The notes under the pieces are model-generated. The model saw nothing but the letters and a program-made list of their open reading frames with translations. It had not been told where the DNA came from and made no database searches. Of a stretch of DNA of 56,000 nt, positions 1-10,157 are shown one piece after another. Each line of letters starts with the position of its first letter. The stretch's first letter is position 1. Both the position numbers and the translations under genes were made by a program. Source of the stretch: Cryptomeria japonica (lineage: Eukaryota; Streptophyta; Pinopsida; Cupressales; Cupressaceae); assembly GCF_030272615.1 (NCBI RefSeq), contig NC_081413.1, positions 333,168,302-333,224,301 on the forward strand, given 5' to 3'.

Positions 1-902
1 TTTTTTTTCAAAAGAGGCTACGTTATTAGCATTTAGATTTACACCATATATATTTTTTTTGCACTACACTACTAGCTTCTAACTATTTTCATTTCTTTTC
101 AAAAAGCTTAATAAAGCATAAACAAATTTTTGTCCTAATATATTGCAACAAGTAGTTTTTTTTTTGATAAAAATTAACTCAAATAGCTAAATGGAAATAA
201 CCCTATTTCTTTATTCTTTTCTTAGCAGGAATATGTTCAAGTAATTGTTACATCTTTATTTCATAAAGAAACTAAAATAAATAGTATATTCGATACATTT
301 GATAACTTTTGAAATAGGTAGATCTCAATCTTAACCTCTCATTTCTACTAATGAGGGCTTCCCAAACATATACATTTTGCTACTAAAATACAAATAAATT
401 TATGATCCACTCAAGCCTTCTTCTTTCCTTCTCTTCCAAGCAACCTGCAATATAAAATTTATGGCTATGACCATGGAGAGCTCACCTCCCAGCCTAAGCT
501 TACTAGAAGCCACCCCCAAGCTTGGAGAACCAAACCCTAGACAGGTTACACACATGCAGACACAACAAGCAAGGGAAAAACATACAGTAAACACATTCCC
601 AACCAAGGCTACACTCCATCACTAAATGTGATAATTTTACATGGGTGGTAGTGGACCAAGTACCCTGAGGAGATTGTAAAAATAGTAGATCACAATGCCA
701 CCTCATGGAAAAAAAAGATATTTCACAAGTTCATTAACCCCACATTCCTTATTCCCCCCAAGGCATTCATGCCATACTTTCTCCCCTTATGACCCCCAAA
801 TGCACAAACCGGGCCATGCAGCAAGGGTCACATATACACCCCTTGAGTTCGCTCTCATACTGAGAGTCTCTCACTCGAGGGCTGTCAAACTTCTACCACC
901 CA

Positions 903-939
903 CAAGACCATCCTACTCTCCCAAGAGTAGGAGGTCTTG
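903..939. repeat. Short strong hairpin
   Basis: Arms at 903-918 and 923-939 (CAAGACC..CCTACTCT and AGAGTAGG..GGTCTTG) pair over about 15 bp with one bulged base and a 4-base loop. No T-run or gene sits next to it, so it is recorded only as DNA able to form a tight stem-loop. Confidence 0.75.
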
Positions 940-2506
940 GTTACTCCCAAATCACAAGAAGATGCATAAAATAAGTAACAGATAGATCACATAATAAATT
1001 TCACAAAGGAAAATACACGAAACAACTTTTTCATACATGCCATTTTTCCAACATAACATGCAACGTAAAAAGAAATGAAAAAGGAGAGGATAATCCAACC
1101 TTCAACCTGCCCAATGGTTTGCTAGAACTAGTTTGAGGATGAGCCACCCAAATCCACAATCCTCCCCTCTACACTTAGCCAAATTTTGAATCCAAAAACC
1201 AACTTTTCAAAATGCATAGTCTCCAAAAATGGAGAGTGGGTGATTACCCACAATATCTCTCATTCTTGCCTAAGAAGACCTCAGTGAGAGTTCTAACAGG
1301 TTTCTAAAATTGAAAAAGGAAAAAGTCAGAAAAAGATCAAAAAAAGGATCTCTCATCAAAAGGGAAGGTTATCTAACCTAGATGGCACCTTCTAATTTTG
1401 AATTTTCGCACATCTTAGAAAACCCACTTTTTGGGGTGACTAAATAGTCACATGGAAGTAGACACATGCCTAAAAACACTCCTAACTCATAGGTATACCT
1501 TATGGGTTTTAGGAAACACCTTTAAACTACCCCTAGGAGTCCATTTGACCCCTTATAAACCCATATGAAGTTTATTTTCGGGTCAAACTTTAGTTGACCA
1601 CTCCAAAGATTCTCTACCCAAGAAAAATTTAGAAATACATTCAAATGTTTAAAAAAGCTATGGTTTAAACAACTCCCTCCAAGAGACAAGTCAAAAATCA
1701 AGACATAAATCAACACATGTGTCAAGTGACACAATAAAATACTTTACGAAATTACACATGGAAATTGTGTCGTGTTGGATTTAAATAAATCAATAAATAA
1801 AATTTAACACACATGCATCATTTACTATTACAAATAAAATACGATACATACGGGGTGTTGTCTCTCCAAATAGACAACCCCTGGCTTTACAAACGTACAT
1901 AGGTCTAGGTTTGTTTCTCCATAATGTTTCCATGGTCACATGGATAATTTTCCTGCACATCTCAATTACACATTATTAATTCCAAATAACCTCATATAAT
2001 ATTAAACACATGAATAAGAATACACATCAAACACTGCATACAATTTACATTTAACCAAATCGATATATCTTATATCCAAATAAATCCGCATAAGCAATTA
2101 TCATAATCCTCATAATTTTGATCCATACATAAGATATGCATCCTATTTCTATCATCATAGTAAAGTTCTGCAAATCCAATAATGACATACATCATCTTAA
2201 AGTTATCCTATTCTAGAATCATATAAAGTTACTGTTACCTAAAATTTCATTACCCATGTAATTTTAGCCAAAGGATGCATTTTTATCAAATGATTGCATT
2301 TACAGAAGGTACATTGCAGTGTTTAAAAAAAAAGTATTTTCATTTGTATTGAACAATGATAGATTACAAATTGAGTTCATGCATTTGAAGCATATTTATA
2401 CATGCATTGAATTCCTTAAAACCTCACACAAGCCGTGAGCTTAGCATTTCTATCTTTCCTACATATCCAAAACAGAAAAGGATAGAATCAAATAGTGAGT
2501 GTAAGG

Positions 2507-2544
2507 ATAACCAGTCATTGCCTTGGGTTGCTTTGACTGGTTAT
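2507..2544. repeat. 11-bp perfect inverted repeat
   Basis: ATAACCAGTCA at 2507-2517 is the exact reverse complement of 2534-2544, with a 16-base loop. It lies 250 bp from another perfect inverted repeat (2792-2872). Function unknown. Confidence 0.8.
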
Positions 2545-2791
2545 TGGCTGTCCCGTTGCCCTTATGACCGTTTTCTCGGTCTTCAAATTCTGAACAAACC
2601 CTGCTTTCCTGCACAAAAGAGAAGAGGTGTCAGATTCAACAGATCTAAGCAATGAAAGATTATCCTACAATGTACCATTTATCATATCCTATCTTATTTC
2701 TGTTTCGAAAGAGTAGGAAAGATAAAGACACAAATCATTGCTTCAGGAGAAAGAAATGTTTATGCTGATGTGTTTGTTTCATGTGCAGATA

Positions 2792-2872
2792 ATTAGTTAC
2801 TCTAATTGGCATGTGCCCCTAACCGAGGCTCCCTTTGGGTATGAGCCCGACATACCCTTTAGAGTAACTAAT
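2792..2872. repeat. 14-bp perfect inverted repeat with inner hairpin
   Basis: ATTAGTTACTCTAA (2792-2805) and its exact reverse complement (2859-2872) enclose 53 bases. Inside, GGGTATG (2837-2843) and CATACCC (2851-2857) form a second 7-bp hairpin, and GGCATGTGCC near 2808 is a small palindrome. The whole could fold as a branched structure of about 81 nt. No known RNA family was recognised. Confidence 0.8.
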
Positions 2873-3329
2873 CTCAGAATATCAAAATGGAATGATGAAG
2901 AAATCAACTGAAGTGTCAAAGGGACATATTTGTTTTAAATATGAAACCTTTTACTTTACTATTCATGATATGTATAAAAGAAAGCATTAATGGATAAACT
3001 GTTTTAAGGGACATATTATACCAATGTGAAACCTTACAGTATTTTAAAAAGTCAATGCTACATAGTGAAGATAAATGATTCAATGCAACAGGTTGGTATA
3101 GAAACAGAGCATCTGAAATATTTTAACGTATGTTCAAACAACACACTTCAATGAAATCAGAATCAACTGGTAATGAAATGAGTGTCACGAGCCCGTGCTT
3201 GAACTTCATTTTTACATAAGATCAAAATGAATAGTCAGGAGACATAAAGAACACCTTTTCAAGAAAAAAAAAAAAGTCCACTCTTTCATCGCTCACAGGA
3301 TATTTGCATTTGCTACATGCAAAACTTTT

Positions 3330-3797
3330 CAGAATAAACTTATTAGCATGTATGTGAAGTGTGAAAGTTTGGGAGATGCTCGTAAAGTGTTTGATCATAT
3401 AAAAAAATGAAATCTCGTCTCATGGAATATGGTTATTACAGCATACTGAAGACATGGGTATCCTCACGAGGCAGTCACATTATTTTACCAAATGCAACAA
3501 ACAGGTCTCCAACCGGATCGTTTCACATTTGCCAGCATACTCCCAACATGTGCCAAAATGGGAAATTTAGAACAAGGTATGGACATCCATCAAAGCATAA
3601 AAGATAGAGAAATTTTGTCAGATGTTGTAGTTGCAACTGCCCTGGTAGACGTGTATGCAAAATGTCGAAACATAGACAGGGCACGTGAATTGTTTGACAG
3701 TATTCTTAAAAAAGGATGTCTTCTCATGGAATGCAATGATTGTAGGCTATGCACAAAATGGGTTTGTTGAAAAGACTTTACACAGATTTGAAATGTA
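3330..3797 (+). pseudogene. PPR-repeat protein fragment (pseudogene)
   Basis: The plus frame starting near 3330 reads as about four consecutive pentatricopeptide repeats of the plant-organelle RNA-binding type: KLISMYVKCESLGDARKVFD, then NLVSWN, GLQPDRFTFASILPTCAK, ALVDVYAKCRNIDRARELFD, and in another frame DVFSWNAMIVGYAQNG. These are typical L/S-type PPR motifs as found in PLS-class editing factors. The copy is broken: in-frame TGA stops at 3408-3410 and 3447-3449, a frameshift in the A-run near 3706-3714, and a stop ending similarity near 3797. Both ends are missing compared with normal PPR proteins (usually more than 400 residues) and there is no E or DYW tail. No introns are seen, so it could be a retrocopy or a fragment of an intronless gene; most PPR genes lack introns. 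Confidence 0.88.
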
Positions 3798-4376
3798 AAG
3801 GAATATTTGCAGATATATCACAGTAAAAAACCCTCTTCGTACTTCCAACAATGGCATATTAATAGAAAATAAAGCAAGAAGAAGCCGTTTCACTCAAGAA
3901 AGTGAGTGTTTATTAAAATTTCACAAAGGCTTCATACCTGTAGAAAATGGGACTTGTATTTAAGAGAAGATTCAGAAAACTTCAACATGCCTTCAAGAAA
4001 AAGTCTAACTCTTAATGCACAGTGGCGACTTGGATTGTTCGAAGACTGCAATCAAATTTATCTTGGGTGGCAGCACTAGTAGCAAACACATATTCTTCAT
4101 TCAAAAAGCTTCATAATGGAGGCTACAGAAATAACTCATAATGGCGGTAGCAACACAGAAGAACTTCATCAAAGACTTCACAAAGTGATAGAAATCCAAA
4201 CAGCAATGGCGGCACCTTGGGGTCTCAAACCCTCGAAAAGCTTCTCCAGTTGTTTTCTTCATTTTGCAAAATGAGAGGCTAAGTCATTGCGAAGGAGTAT
4301 AAGCTTTTAGGGTTATGACAAAGCCCTTTGTAATTTTTATTTTTTTCCTTCAAGTCCGTTAGGCTTTGCAAACATA

Positions 4377-4486
4377 GAAAACAAAACAAAAGCATTAATA
4401 AAATATATTTGGTGATATCAATGTTTAAATTTTTCATTAAGCATTGATATTATCAAGTATATTTTTATTTTTATATTTTGTTTTCT
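4377..4486. repeat. Imperfect inverted repeat, AT-rich hairpin
   Basis: The left arm (about 4377-4423, ending GATATCAATG) and right arm (about 4442-4486, starting CATTGATATT) pair over roughly 45 bp with mismatches around an 18-base loop. This could be a small MITE-like element or a chance AT-rich palindrome; no target duplication was identified. Confidence 0.6.
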
Positions 4487-5929
4487 TTCTTTGTCTAACT
4501 TGTATCTTTTTGTAAAAAAGTATTTAATTACAATATCATTATAAATTGTAATTAAGTATTATTATGATTTAAAGTGTAAAAGGTGTATCCATGTGCTAAA
4601 AGGAGACTAAGTCTTTTGACTTAATTTTGAAGGATGAGTTAATTTTGGAGAGATAAGGCTACCATTGAAGAAGCCTTTTCGGTTTGGAGACATAAGGAGA
4701 GCATATAGGAGTATTCATGACTACTTGGGAAATATTCAAAAGGAGTTGAGATAATTTTGGAGAAAAGAACATTTTAATAGGAACATGAGGTTGTTTGAAA
4801 TCAAATGGAGTGAATTTAGGGAGGTTGGAGCACTTTTAGGCAAAGGGTCGAGTTTGGACTTTTCCACCATTTTTAGGGAGCTTTTATTACTTGGTTGAGC
4901 TTTTTGAGGCCGTTTCTAGTGATCTGTTGGGTTGGTTATTGATTGAAGAAGACTTTTCCATGTTTGTAGCCCTTTTTGGTGTCTTCTAGACTCCTCTTTT
5001 GAGGCCCTTTTCTTGCATCCGACCCAATCAGTTGGAGAGGTTTTGTACTTAGTGTCTTGGGACACTTGATTTCAAGTTAGTTCAGATTTATGCAAGAACA
5101 GTGTTTTCGGAGACAACTTCTTGTCCTTAGCATTTCTTTTGCATGGATTCTGTAACTCAGATTTAGAGATATTTTATATGTGACAACATCTTTTGGAGCA
5201 GTATTCTATAGAATCAAGCCTTGTTTTCTTTCCATATTTTGTGTACAAGCATGATTGATGAAATTAAATTTGTGAGTTATATTGCTCCTTGTTTACTTGT
5301 CTCAGATAGTACCTTGATATAGGAACGTATGTATGTTTGCAGGTCATAGTATGTGTTTAAGAGTTTAAAACTTTTGAGTGAAAAATTACTCTTCATCATT
5401 GGTTCATCTTAGGACTTTATTATGAAACACTTATGCAAACTTATACAGGAAAGAAGTGTTTATGAATTAAAGTAGAATATTGTAGACTGAGATCGGTTTT
5501 TATCATCTATCTCTCACATTTTGGTGTATCACCAGGTTCTAGTTAAGTTTAGTTCAGTCTTAAGTTCCTTTTCTTCAATTCTTATCCTTTACCTTGCAAA
5601 GTTAGTTCAGTATTAGAGAGTATCAGGTGATTATCCAATAGGAACCGGCCTAGGAACCGGAGGTTTCATTTCAGGTTATGCATTGCCCACATGCAGAAGT
5701 GAATCCCATGTTAGGTCAGATTGATAAACTTATAGTTTAGTAGGGTGCAAATTTGTGACTTAACAGTTACATTTCCATAACACATGAAAAAGTACACTGC
5801 AAGGTGAAATGATCCCGTAACCTGGTTTTGATTACTTTTCTCACCAATCTATCTATCTAACATAGCCCATCCTATTGAATTATAGTATTTATTAGTAAGG
5901 TCAACCATGTTCAACTAAGTTAACCAGAG

Positions 5930-5952
5930 CTTGATCGGGGAGGGGCTCTACA
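5930..5952 (-). repeat. Possible terminus of another long-LTR copy
   Basis: The 23 bases ending at 5952 (core GATCGGGGAGGGGCTCTACA) closely match the last bases of the element B LTRs (GATCGAGGAGGGGTACTACA, ending 18507). This suggests the end of a further diverged or truncated LTR of the same superfamily in the same orientation. Upstream sequence is not obviously alike, so the rest may be missing or highly diverged. Confidence 0.4.
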
Positions 5953-6084
5953 TAATATGATTTATACATTTATTTTTATGACTGGATATCCTAACAAGGG
6001 TTTATGACAATTTTTAGAAAAACTATGATAACTTGCTCAAATCAAAATGAAATTCAATCAAACCAAAGACAAAAGTTCATGGAT

Positions 6085-6414
6085 TCATTGTTCTCTCATT
6101 CCCAATATGTTTATAATACCAACAAAAATAATTTCACAACAAAAAAATGATGGAAAACAGACTGTAACGTTCTGAAAAACAGTGAAAATTGTAGAAAAAC
6201 TCCAAATTTTATTGACTTTTCCTTCAATACCTCCAACAATTGATCCTATGGTAAATGAAACAAGGATATTTATGTGTCTCATCAACCCTCCAATGTCCAT
6301 AACTGATATTTGAGTATTAACTAACATTGAAACAAAACTAACACACTTTTTACAATTTTGCAACAAAAGTTGCATTGATAAATTTACGATGATCTCTTGG
6401 TGATCACACCACAA
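6085..6414 (-). pseudogene. Unidentified membrane-like 109-residue frame
   Basis: The minus strand is open for 109 codons and is very hydrophobic. A middle segment (MRHINILVSFTIGSIVGGI) faintly resembles the transmembrane stretch of plant PIN-LIKES (PILS) auxin-carrier proteins, but the conserved downstream PILS residues are not apparent. It is either a decayed gene fragment or a chance hydrophobic frame in T-rich DNA. No promoter, introns or neighbouring exons were recognised. Confidence 0.2.
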
Positions 6415-6770
6415 TTAGGACAATGATCTCAAACACACTTTTTACCAATCTCTTGGTGATTGTGCCCAATTGAGTATGTCTTGCTTATGTATGAAAATGG
6501 CATTTTGTAGCATTCCACCGACGATGTATTTGAGATGTCTTTCATTTAGATATGGCATGAGCTTAGTCCTAGAGTGAGACTAGGGAGTGGCTCCCACTCC
6601 TATCCCTCATCCATCAATGTACCTGGTATGCTTGGAATTCATGTTTGGGGAGTTTTTTAATCAAGTGATGGCATAACAATAGACTTGGGTTAAAACAAAT
6701 AACAATAAAATTGGTTCCTTGAGCACGCCTTGAGGGCTATCACAACACCAAGGGCATTTTGGGAAAGCAT

Positions 6771-7105
6771 GCTCGCACATGGAGCGTTGGGACTTGTGCA
6801 AAGAGGCATGCCAACTCACACAAGGCTCATGTGATTATTGTTCTCATTCACATGAGAGAATTCTTGGTTCCATATGGTCTGTCCCCATGTAGCACATACG
6901 ATGAAAGGCATGCCTACACATGGAGCGTTGGGACTTGTGCAAAGAGACATACCCACTCATGTAGCATAGTGATTGTGTGATTGTTGTTCTTGTCCGTATG
7001 AGAGAATGATTGGTTCCATATATATGGTGCATCCCCATGAGCACATACAATGAAAGGCAAGCCCACACATGGAGCATTGGGACTTGCACCAAGAGACATA
7101 CGATG
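6771..7105. repeat. Three diverged tandem copies, about 141-159 bp
   Basis: The phrase CACATGGAGCGTTGGGACTT recurs at 6776, 6917 and 7076 (the last with one change), with matching sequence between (GAGAAT..TTGGTTCCATAT, CCCCATG..AGCACATAC). The short reading frames across it on both strands are by-products of the repeat. Confidence 0.85.
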
Positions 7106-7464
7106 ACACTTCCTCCACTGCACTCTAGAATCTAATGCCTTGTGTAGTTTTAAAGTAGTGACCCTATGTGGATTCATGACTTGGTATCATCCTTATTTAT
7201 TGATGTTGCACTATATTGTTCCATTACTTGTGTCATGTATGCATCATGTATGGCATGTGTGAGCCTATCATCCCCCTTCTATACTTTGATTGACTATTTG
7301 GAACTATCTCCACAAGCACGATGGGGTGGACCTAAGGGTTCCATGTGGTCAGGTGGACTTAAACAAAAGAAAGATTGGAAATATTTTATATCAAGTGTTT
7401 TATGGGTGGTCATAATGCATTTATGTTTTCTTTTAAGATGATAGTAACATTATTTTGAGTACTA

Positions 7465-7808
7465 TCTTTACCTATTGTACTTTTCTATTGGACTCGATCA
7501 AACCAATAACCTTGTTACATGTGATTTATTTTATTAAAGAGGATATTCATGTAGTCTAGAATGCATGATTATCATCTTTGGATATATGTTGAATATATAA
7601 TAACAAGTGACTACTTAGTATGAGATATATATACACTGTCTTTACCTATTGTACTATGCTATTGGACTCGATCAACCCAATAACCTTGTACATGTGATTT
7701 ATTTTATTAAAGAGGATATTCATGTAGTCCGGAATGCATGATTATCATCTTTGAATATATGTTGAATCTATAATAACGAGTGACTACTTAGTATGAGATA
7801 TATACATG
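7465..7808. repeat. 174-bp tandem duplication
   Basis: Copy one starts at 7465 (TCTTTACCTATTGTAC) and copy two at 7639. They agree nearly base for base through ATTGGACTCGATCAA, the GAGGATATTCATGTAGTC stretch and TGACTACTTAGTATGAGATA. High similarity suggests a fairly recent duplication. No coding content. Confidence 0.9.
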
Positions 7809-8289
7809 TCATTAAATAGGTATATGTCATGTATTGATATAGGATGACACTTTATATGAGATTATCAATTTGGGATATACTTATAAGAAATATGTGCATA
7901 TATAGTAGATAAATTCATTTCATGTATATATATAGTAGATAATTTTTGGTAGCTCCAACAAAAACTAACTTAGATAAGGTAGATAAATTCATTTCATCTC
8001 CCTAATTGGCTTTAAAGGCTCTTATATTTGGGTTAGCTAATTCCCTATCAACACCATTTTTAATAGGCTTATCGGTACTCAATGGCTCATACAATCCTCT
8101 TAGGAGTTGGACCATCTCAACCATGGTGCGCCTGATCATATTAGCTTGAAACCAGTGCACCTCATATTAGCTTCAAACCTATGCCCCCTATTGGTAGCTA
8201 ATGGGGATAGAATATCATTCGCTATACATATCAATGAGATTTTCTTTACATCTAGATAATAACATTTTTAAAAAATAAAATAAATGTTC

Positions 8290-8660
8290 ATCGGAATTAT
8301 GACAGATACCAAGCTTTCAACCGATGATGAAATCATCGGACCAACAACGGTCTCATCGGTGCAAATTTTCTAGAGTCATCACACTTCCAACTCAAACTAC
8401 ACAAACATCCAACGAGGATGTTGTACGTCCGATGACACTTCGTAGTCGGATGATCGTTGATGCATATTAATGGACCGAGGACACAACCATCGGAAAAACA
8501 ACATCACCGTTGGTGCAAAGTTTCAGACTTCCATCGAGTTTCCAACGAAGTCTACACAAAAATACAACGGGGATGCTATTTTTCCGATGACTTTTTTGAC
8601 TAGAAGAGCGATCATGCCCACCGTCGGTAGAGTCCATGGGATTATCATATTTTCGATGGT
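8290..8660. repeat. Diverged tandem repeat rich in CCGATGA/CATCGG
   Basis: Two diverged copies lie about 154 bp apart, anchored by GGTGCAAA at 8358 and 8512. Both continue with a TTCCAACnnAnnCTACACAAA block, a CAACGnGGATG block and CCGATGAC. Short CATCGG/CCGATG inverted motifs recur through and beyond the copies. The open plus frame at 8470-8853 lies across the repeat and resembles no protein family. This may be a satellite fragment or subterminal region of a DNA transposon; unproven. Confidence 0.6.
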
Positions 8661-8837
8661 CAGAAGCATCATCAACAAGTTTGACGATGAGTTTTTGATG
8701 ACTACTTTTGTCAACACTCTGATGAAAATTAGTCGCAATTCCAACAATCAGCCGTCAAAAATTGAACCCAAATGTACTAGTGTAGGAAGACGTAGAGCCA
8801 AACAATTCATCCATAGAGAAAGTCTTAAATTATTTAG

Positions 8838-9389
8838 CTTCCTCAATAGCTGAGACTTTTGTATCATACTTTGAAGTTAATGATCTTAAAACCTTTTTGA
8901 TAGTAGCTTCATCTTTGACTTCTTCTCCAAGTCCTCTTATAGGACTCATAGTCTCATCCACTCTTTGCAGATAATCAACTATCTTCTCTTATTCTTTCAT
9001 TTTTAGATTTTGAAATTGAGCTCTTAGATTTTGTAGTTTGGCTTCTTTCACTTTGGTATCTCCTTCATATACACTTTGTAGCTTGTCCCAAGTTTCTTTT
9101 GCTGATGTGAAATGCATGACTTTGACAAACTCTGTATCTGAAAAACCACTTAAGATTGCATTCTTAGCTTTAGTATTATTCTCATATTCCCTTTTAGCAT
9201 CAGGATTGGTAGGATGAACTTGAGGAATAGTATATCCATTTTTACTGACATCCAGACATCAAATCCTAAAGAAGACAAGTAAGTTTCCATTCTTCTGCTC
9301 CAAAAGGCATAGTTGGTACCATCAAAGATAGGTTCTTTAGAGGAGGATTCATTCCTATCCATTGTGTTCACTAACAAAGATCTACCCAA
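8838..9389 (-). pseudogene. gag: Ty1/copia gag N-terminal fragment (element E)
   Basis: Read on the minus strand, the frame opens near 9389 with FDGTNYAFWSRRMETYL, the conserved start of plant copia Gag. A frameshift near 9230 moves similarity to another frame (ILSGFSDTEFVKVMHFTSAK, then ETWDKLQSVYEGDTKVKEAK, typical of the UBN2-type Gag domain). It continues to about 8838 with an in-frame stop in the LKMKE segment. Gag normally packages the element RNA in virus-like particles. The zinc knuckle and all of pol are missing: similarity simply stops, so E is truncated on its 3' side. A primer-binding site and LTR lie directly upstream. Confidence 0.85.
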
Positions 9390-9421
9390 TCTTGAGAAAG
9401 CTTTACAGTAAGGGAACCTAA

Positions 9422-9434
9422 CACTCTAATACCA
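9422..9434 (-). other. Primer-binding site of element E
   Basis: On the minus strand this reads TGGTATTAGAGTG, close to TGGTATCAGAGCC, the complement of the plant initiator tRNA-Met 3' end. It sits two bases inside the LTR end at 9437, the normal place for minus-strand DNA priming in copia elements. Confidence 0.75.
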
Positions 9435-9436
9435 AT

Positions 9437-10157
9437 TGAAGAACACAAATGGACACTGAGACGGGGTGAATCAATGTAATCCAAAAAACTTTAAGCTCAA
9501 TGTGTAGATTTTAAGAATGTAATGCAAACATAAACACAAACACATAAGAGAACATCACATAACAACATATGTATGAGGAAAACCAAAAGTGGGAAAAACC
9601 TCGATGAGAATAGCTGCTAGAGTCTACTGCTCCAATCCAACCTCATAGTGAATAACAATTTACAATTTTTAGGGAACCAACCCAAGGAGTACCAACCCCT
9701 AAAACTTTAGGGAACTAACCCAAATAGCACCAACCCCTAATTTTATGAGCACCTACTCAAAGGAGAACCTACCCCTCCTTTGAGTACCCACTCAGAGATT
9801 TATAGTGATTATTCAAGTTTCCAATGCAATGATAAAGCCTTGTTACAAACAAGTTTTGTAACACTTACAAATTTCTCATATCATGAGATTAACTTTCTCT
9901 ACCTACTAAAGTTATTCCTCTGTTTCTCCTCCTCCTCCTGTCTAGTTATGTTCTTCTCTATACTACAATATTACTCTCCAGAATGCTCTATTCTTGCTCT
10001 ATTTTCTCTTTTTAGCAACACGACTCTCTTCAATGGTTTTTCACTCAATCTCTCTCCATAGACACACTCTCTATTACTTTTTTTGCTACAACACTCTTCA
10101 GCACAACAACCTATTCATCAACTAGTGGAGATGTCTTTGTTTCCACCTTAGTCATTG
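9437..10157 (-). mobile_element. 5' LTR of copia element E, 3' portion
   Basis: In minus-strand sense the LTR ends with ATTGATTCACCCCGTCTCAG and then ..TTCTTCA next to the primer-binding site; the same TGATTCACCCCC..CAGT signature ends the LTRs of copia element C. It contains a 38-bp tandem duplication (9670-9745) and a 12-bp perfect hairpin (9754-9765 with 9775-9786). The LTR is interrupted at 10158 by element A; its other part probably resumes after the D insertion (52791-54922). Confidence 0.65.
9754..9786. repeat. 12-bp perfect hairpin in the E LTR
   Basis: TACTCAAAGGAG (9754-9765) and CTCCTTTGAGTA (9775-9786) pair perfectly around a 9-base loop, close to where the transcribed R/U5 part of the LTR should be. 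It could be an RNA structure of the element; that role is inferred. Confidence 0.75.

Larger units (their letters stand above)
1..3329. other. AT-rich intergenic DNA, no gene seen
   Basis: No reading frame here has recognisable protein character; the short frames at 695-985, 1522-1734 and 2407-2655 are low-complexity chance frames. The stretch is rich in A/T runs. It carries three conspicuous inverted repeats listed separately (903-939, 2507-2544, 2792-2872) and a weaker one near 1854-1890. No LTR boundary or target duplication was found, so the origin of this DNA is unknown. Confidence 0.7.
3798..6084. other. Intergenic AT-rich DNA, no gene seen
   Basis: No coding similarity recognised. It contains an imperfect inverted repeat at 4377-4486 and an LTR-end-like motif at 5930-5952. 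The 4600-5700 part has the mixed composition of an old LTR, but no second copy in this window confirms it. Confidence 0.55.

Noticed and set aside
903-939. Rho-independent terminator
   Set aside because: Eukaryotic DNA, no upstream gene and no T-run.
6759-7177. Overlapping frames on both strands as small genes
   Set aside because: They track the three-copy tandem repeat and read similar peptides from each copy by chance.
8470-8853. 127-codon plus frame as a gene
   Set aside because: Lies across a diverged tandem repeat and resembles no family.
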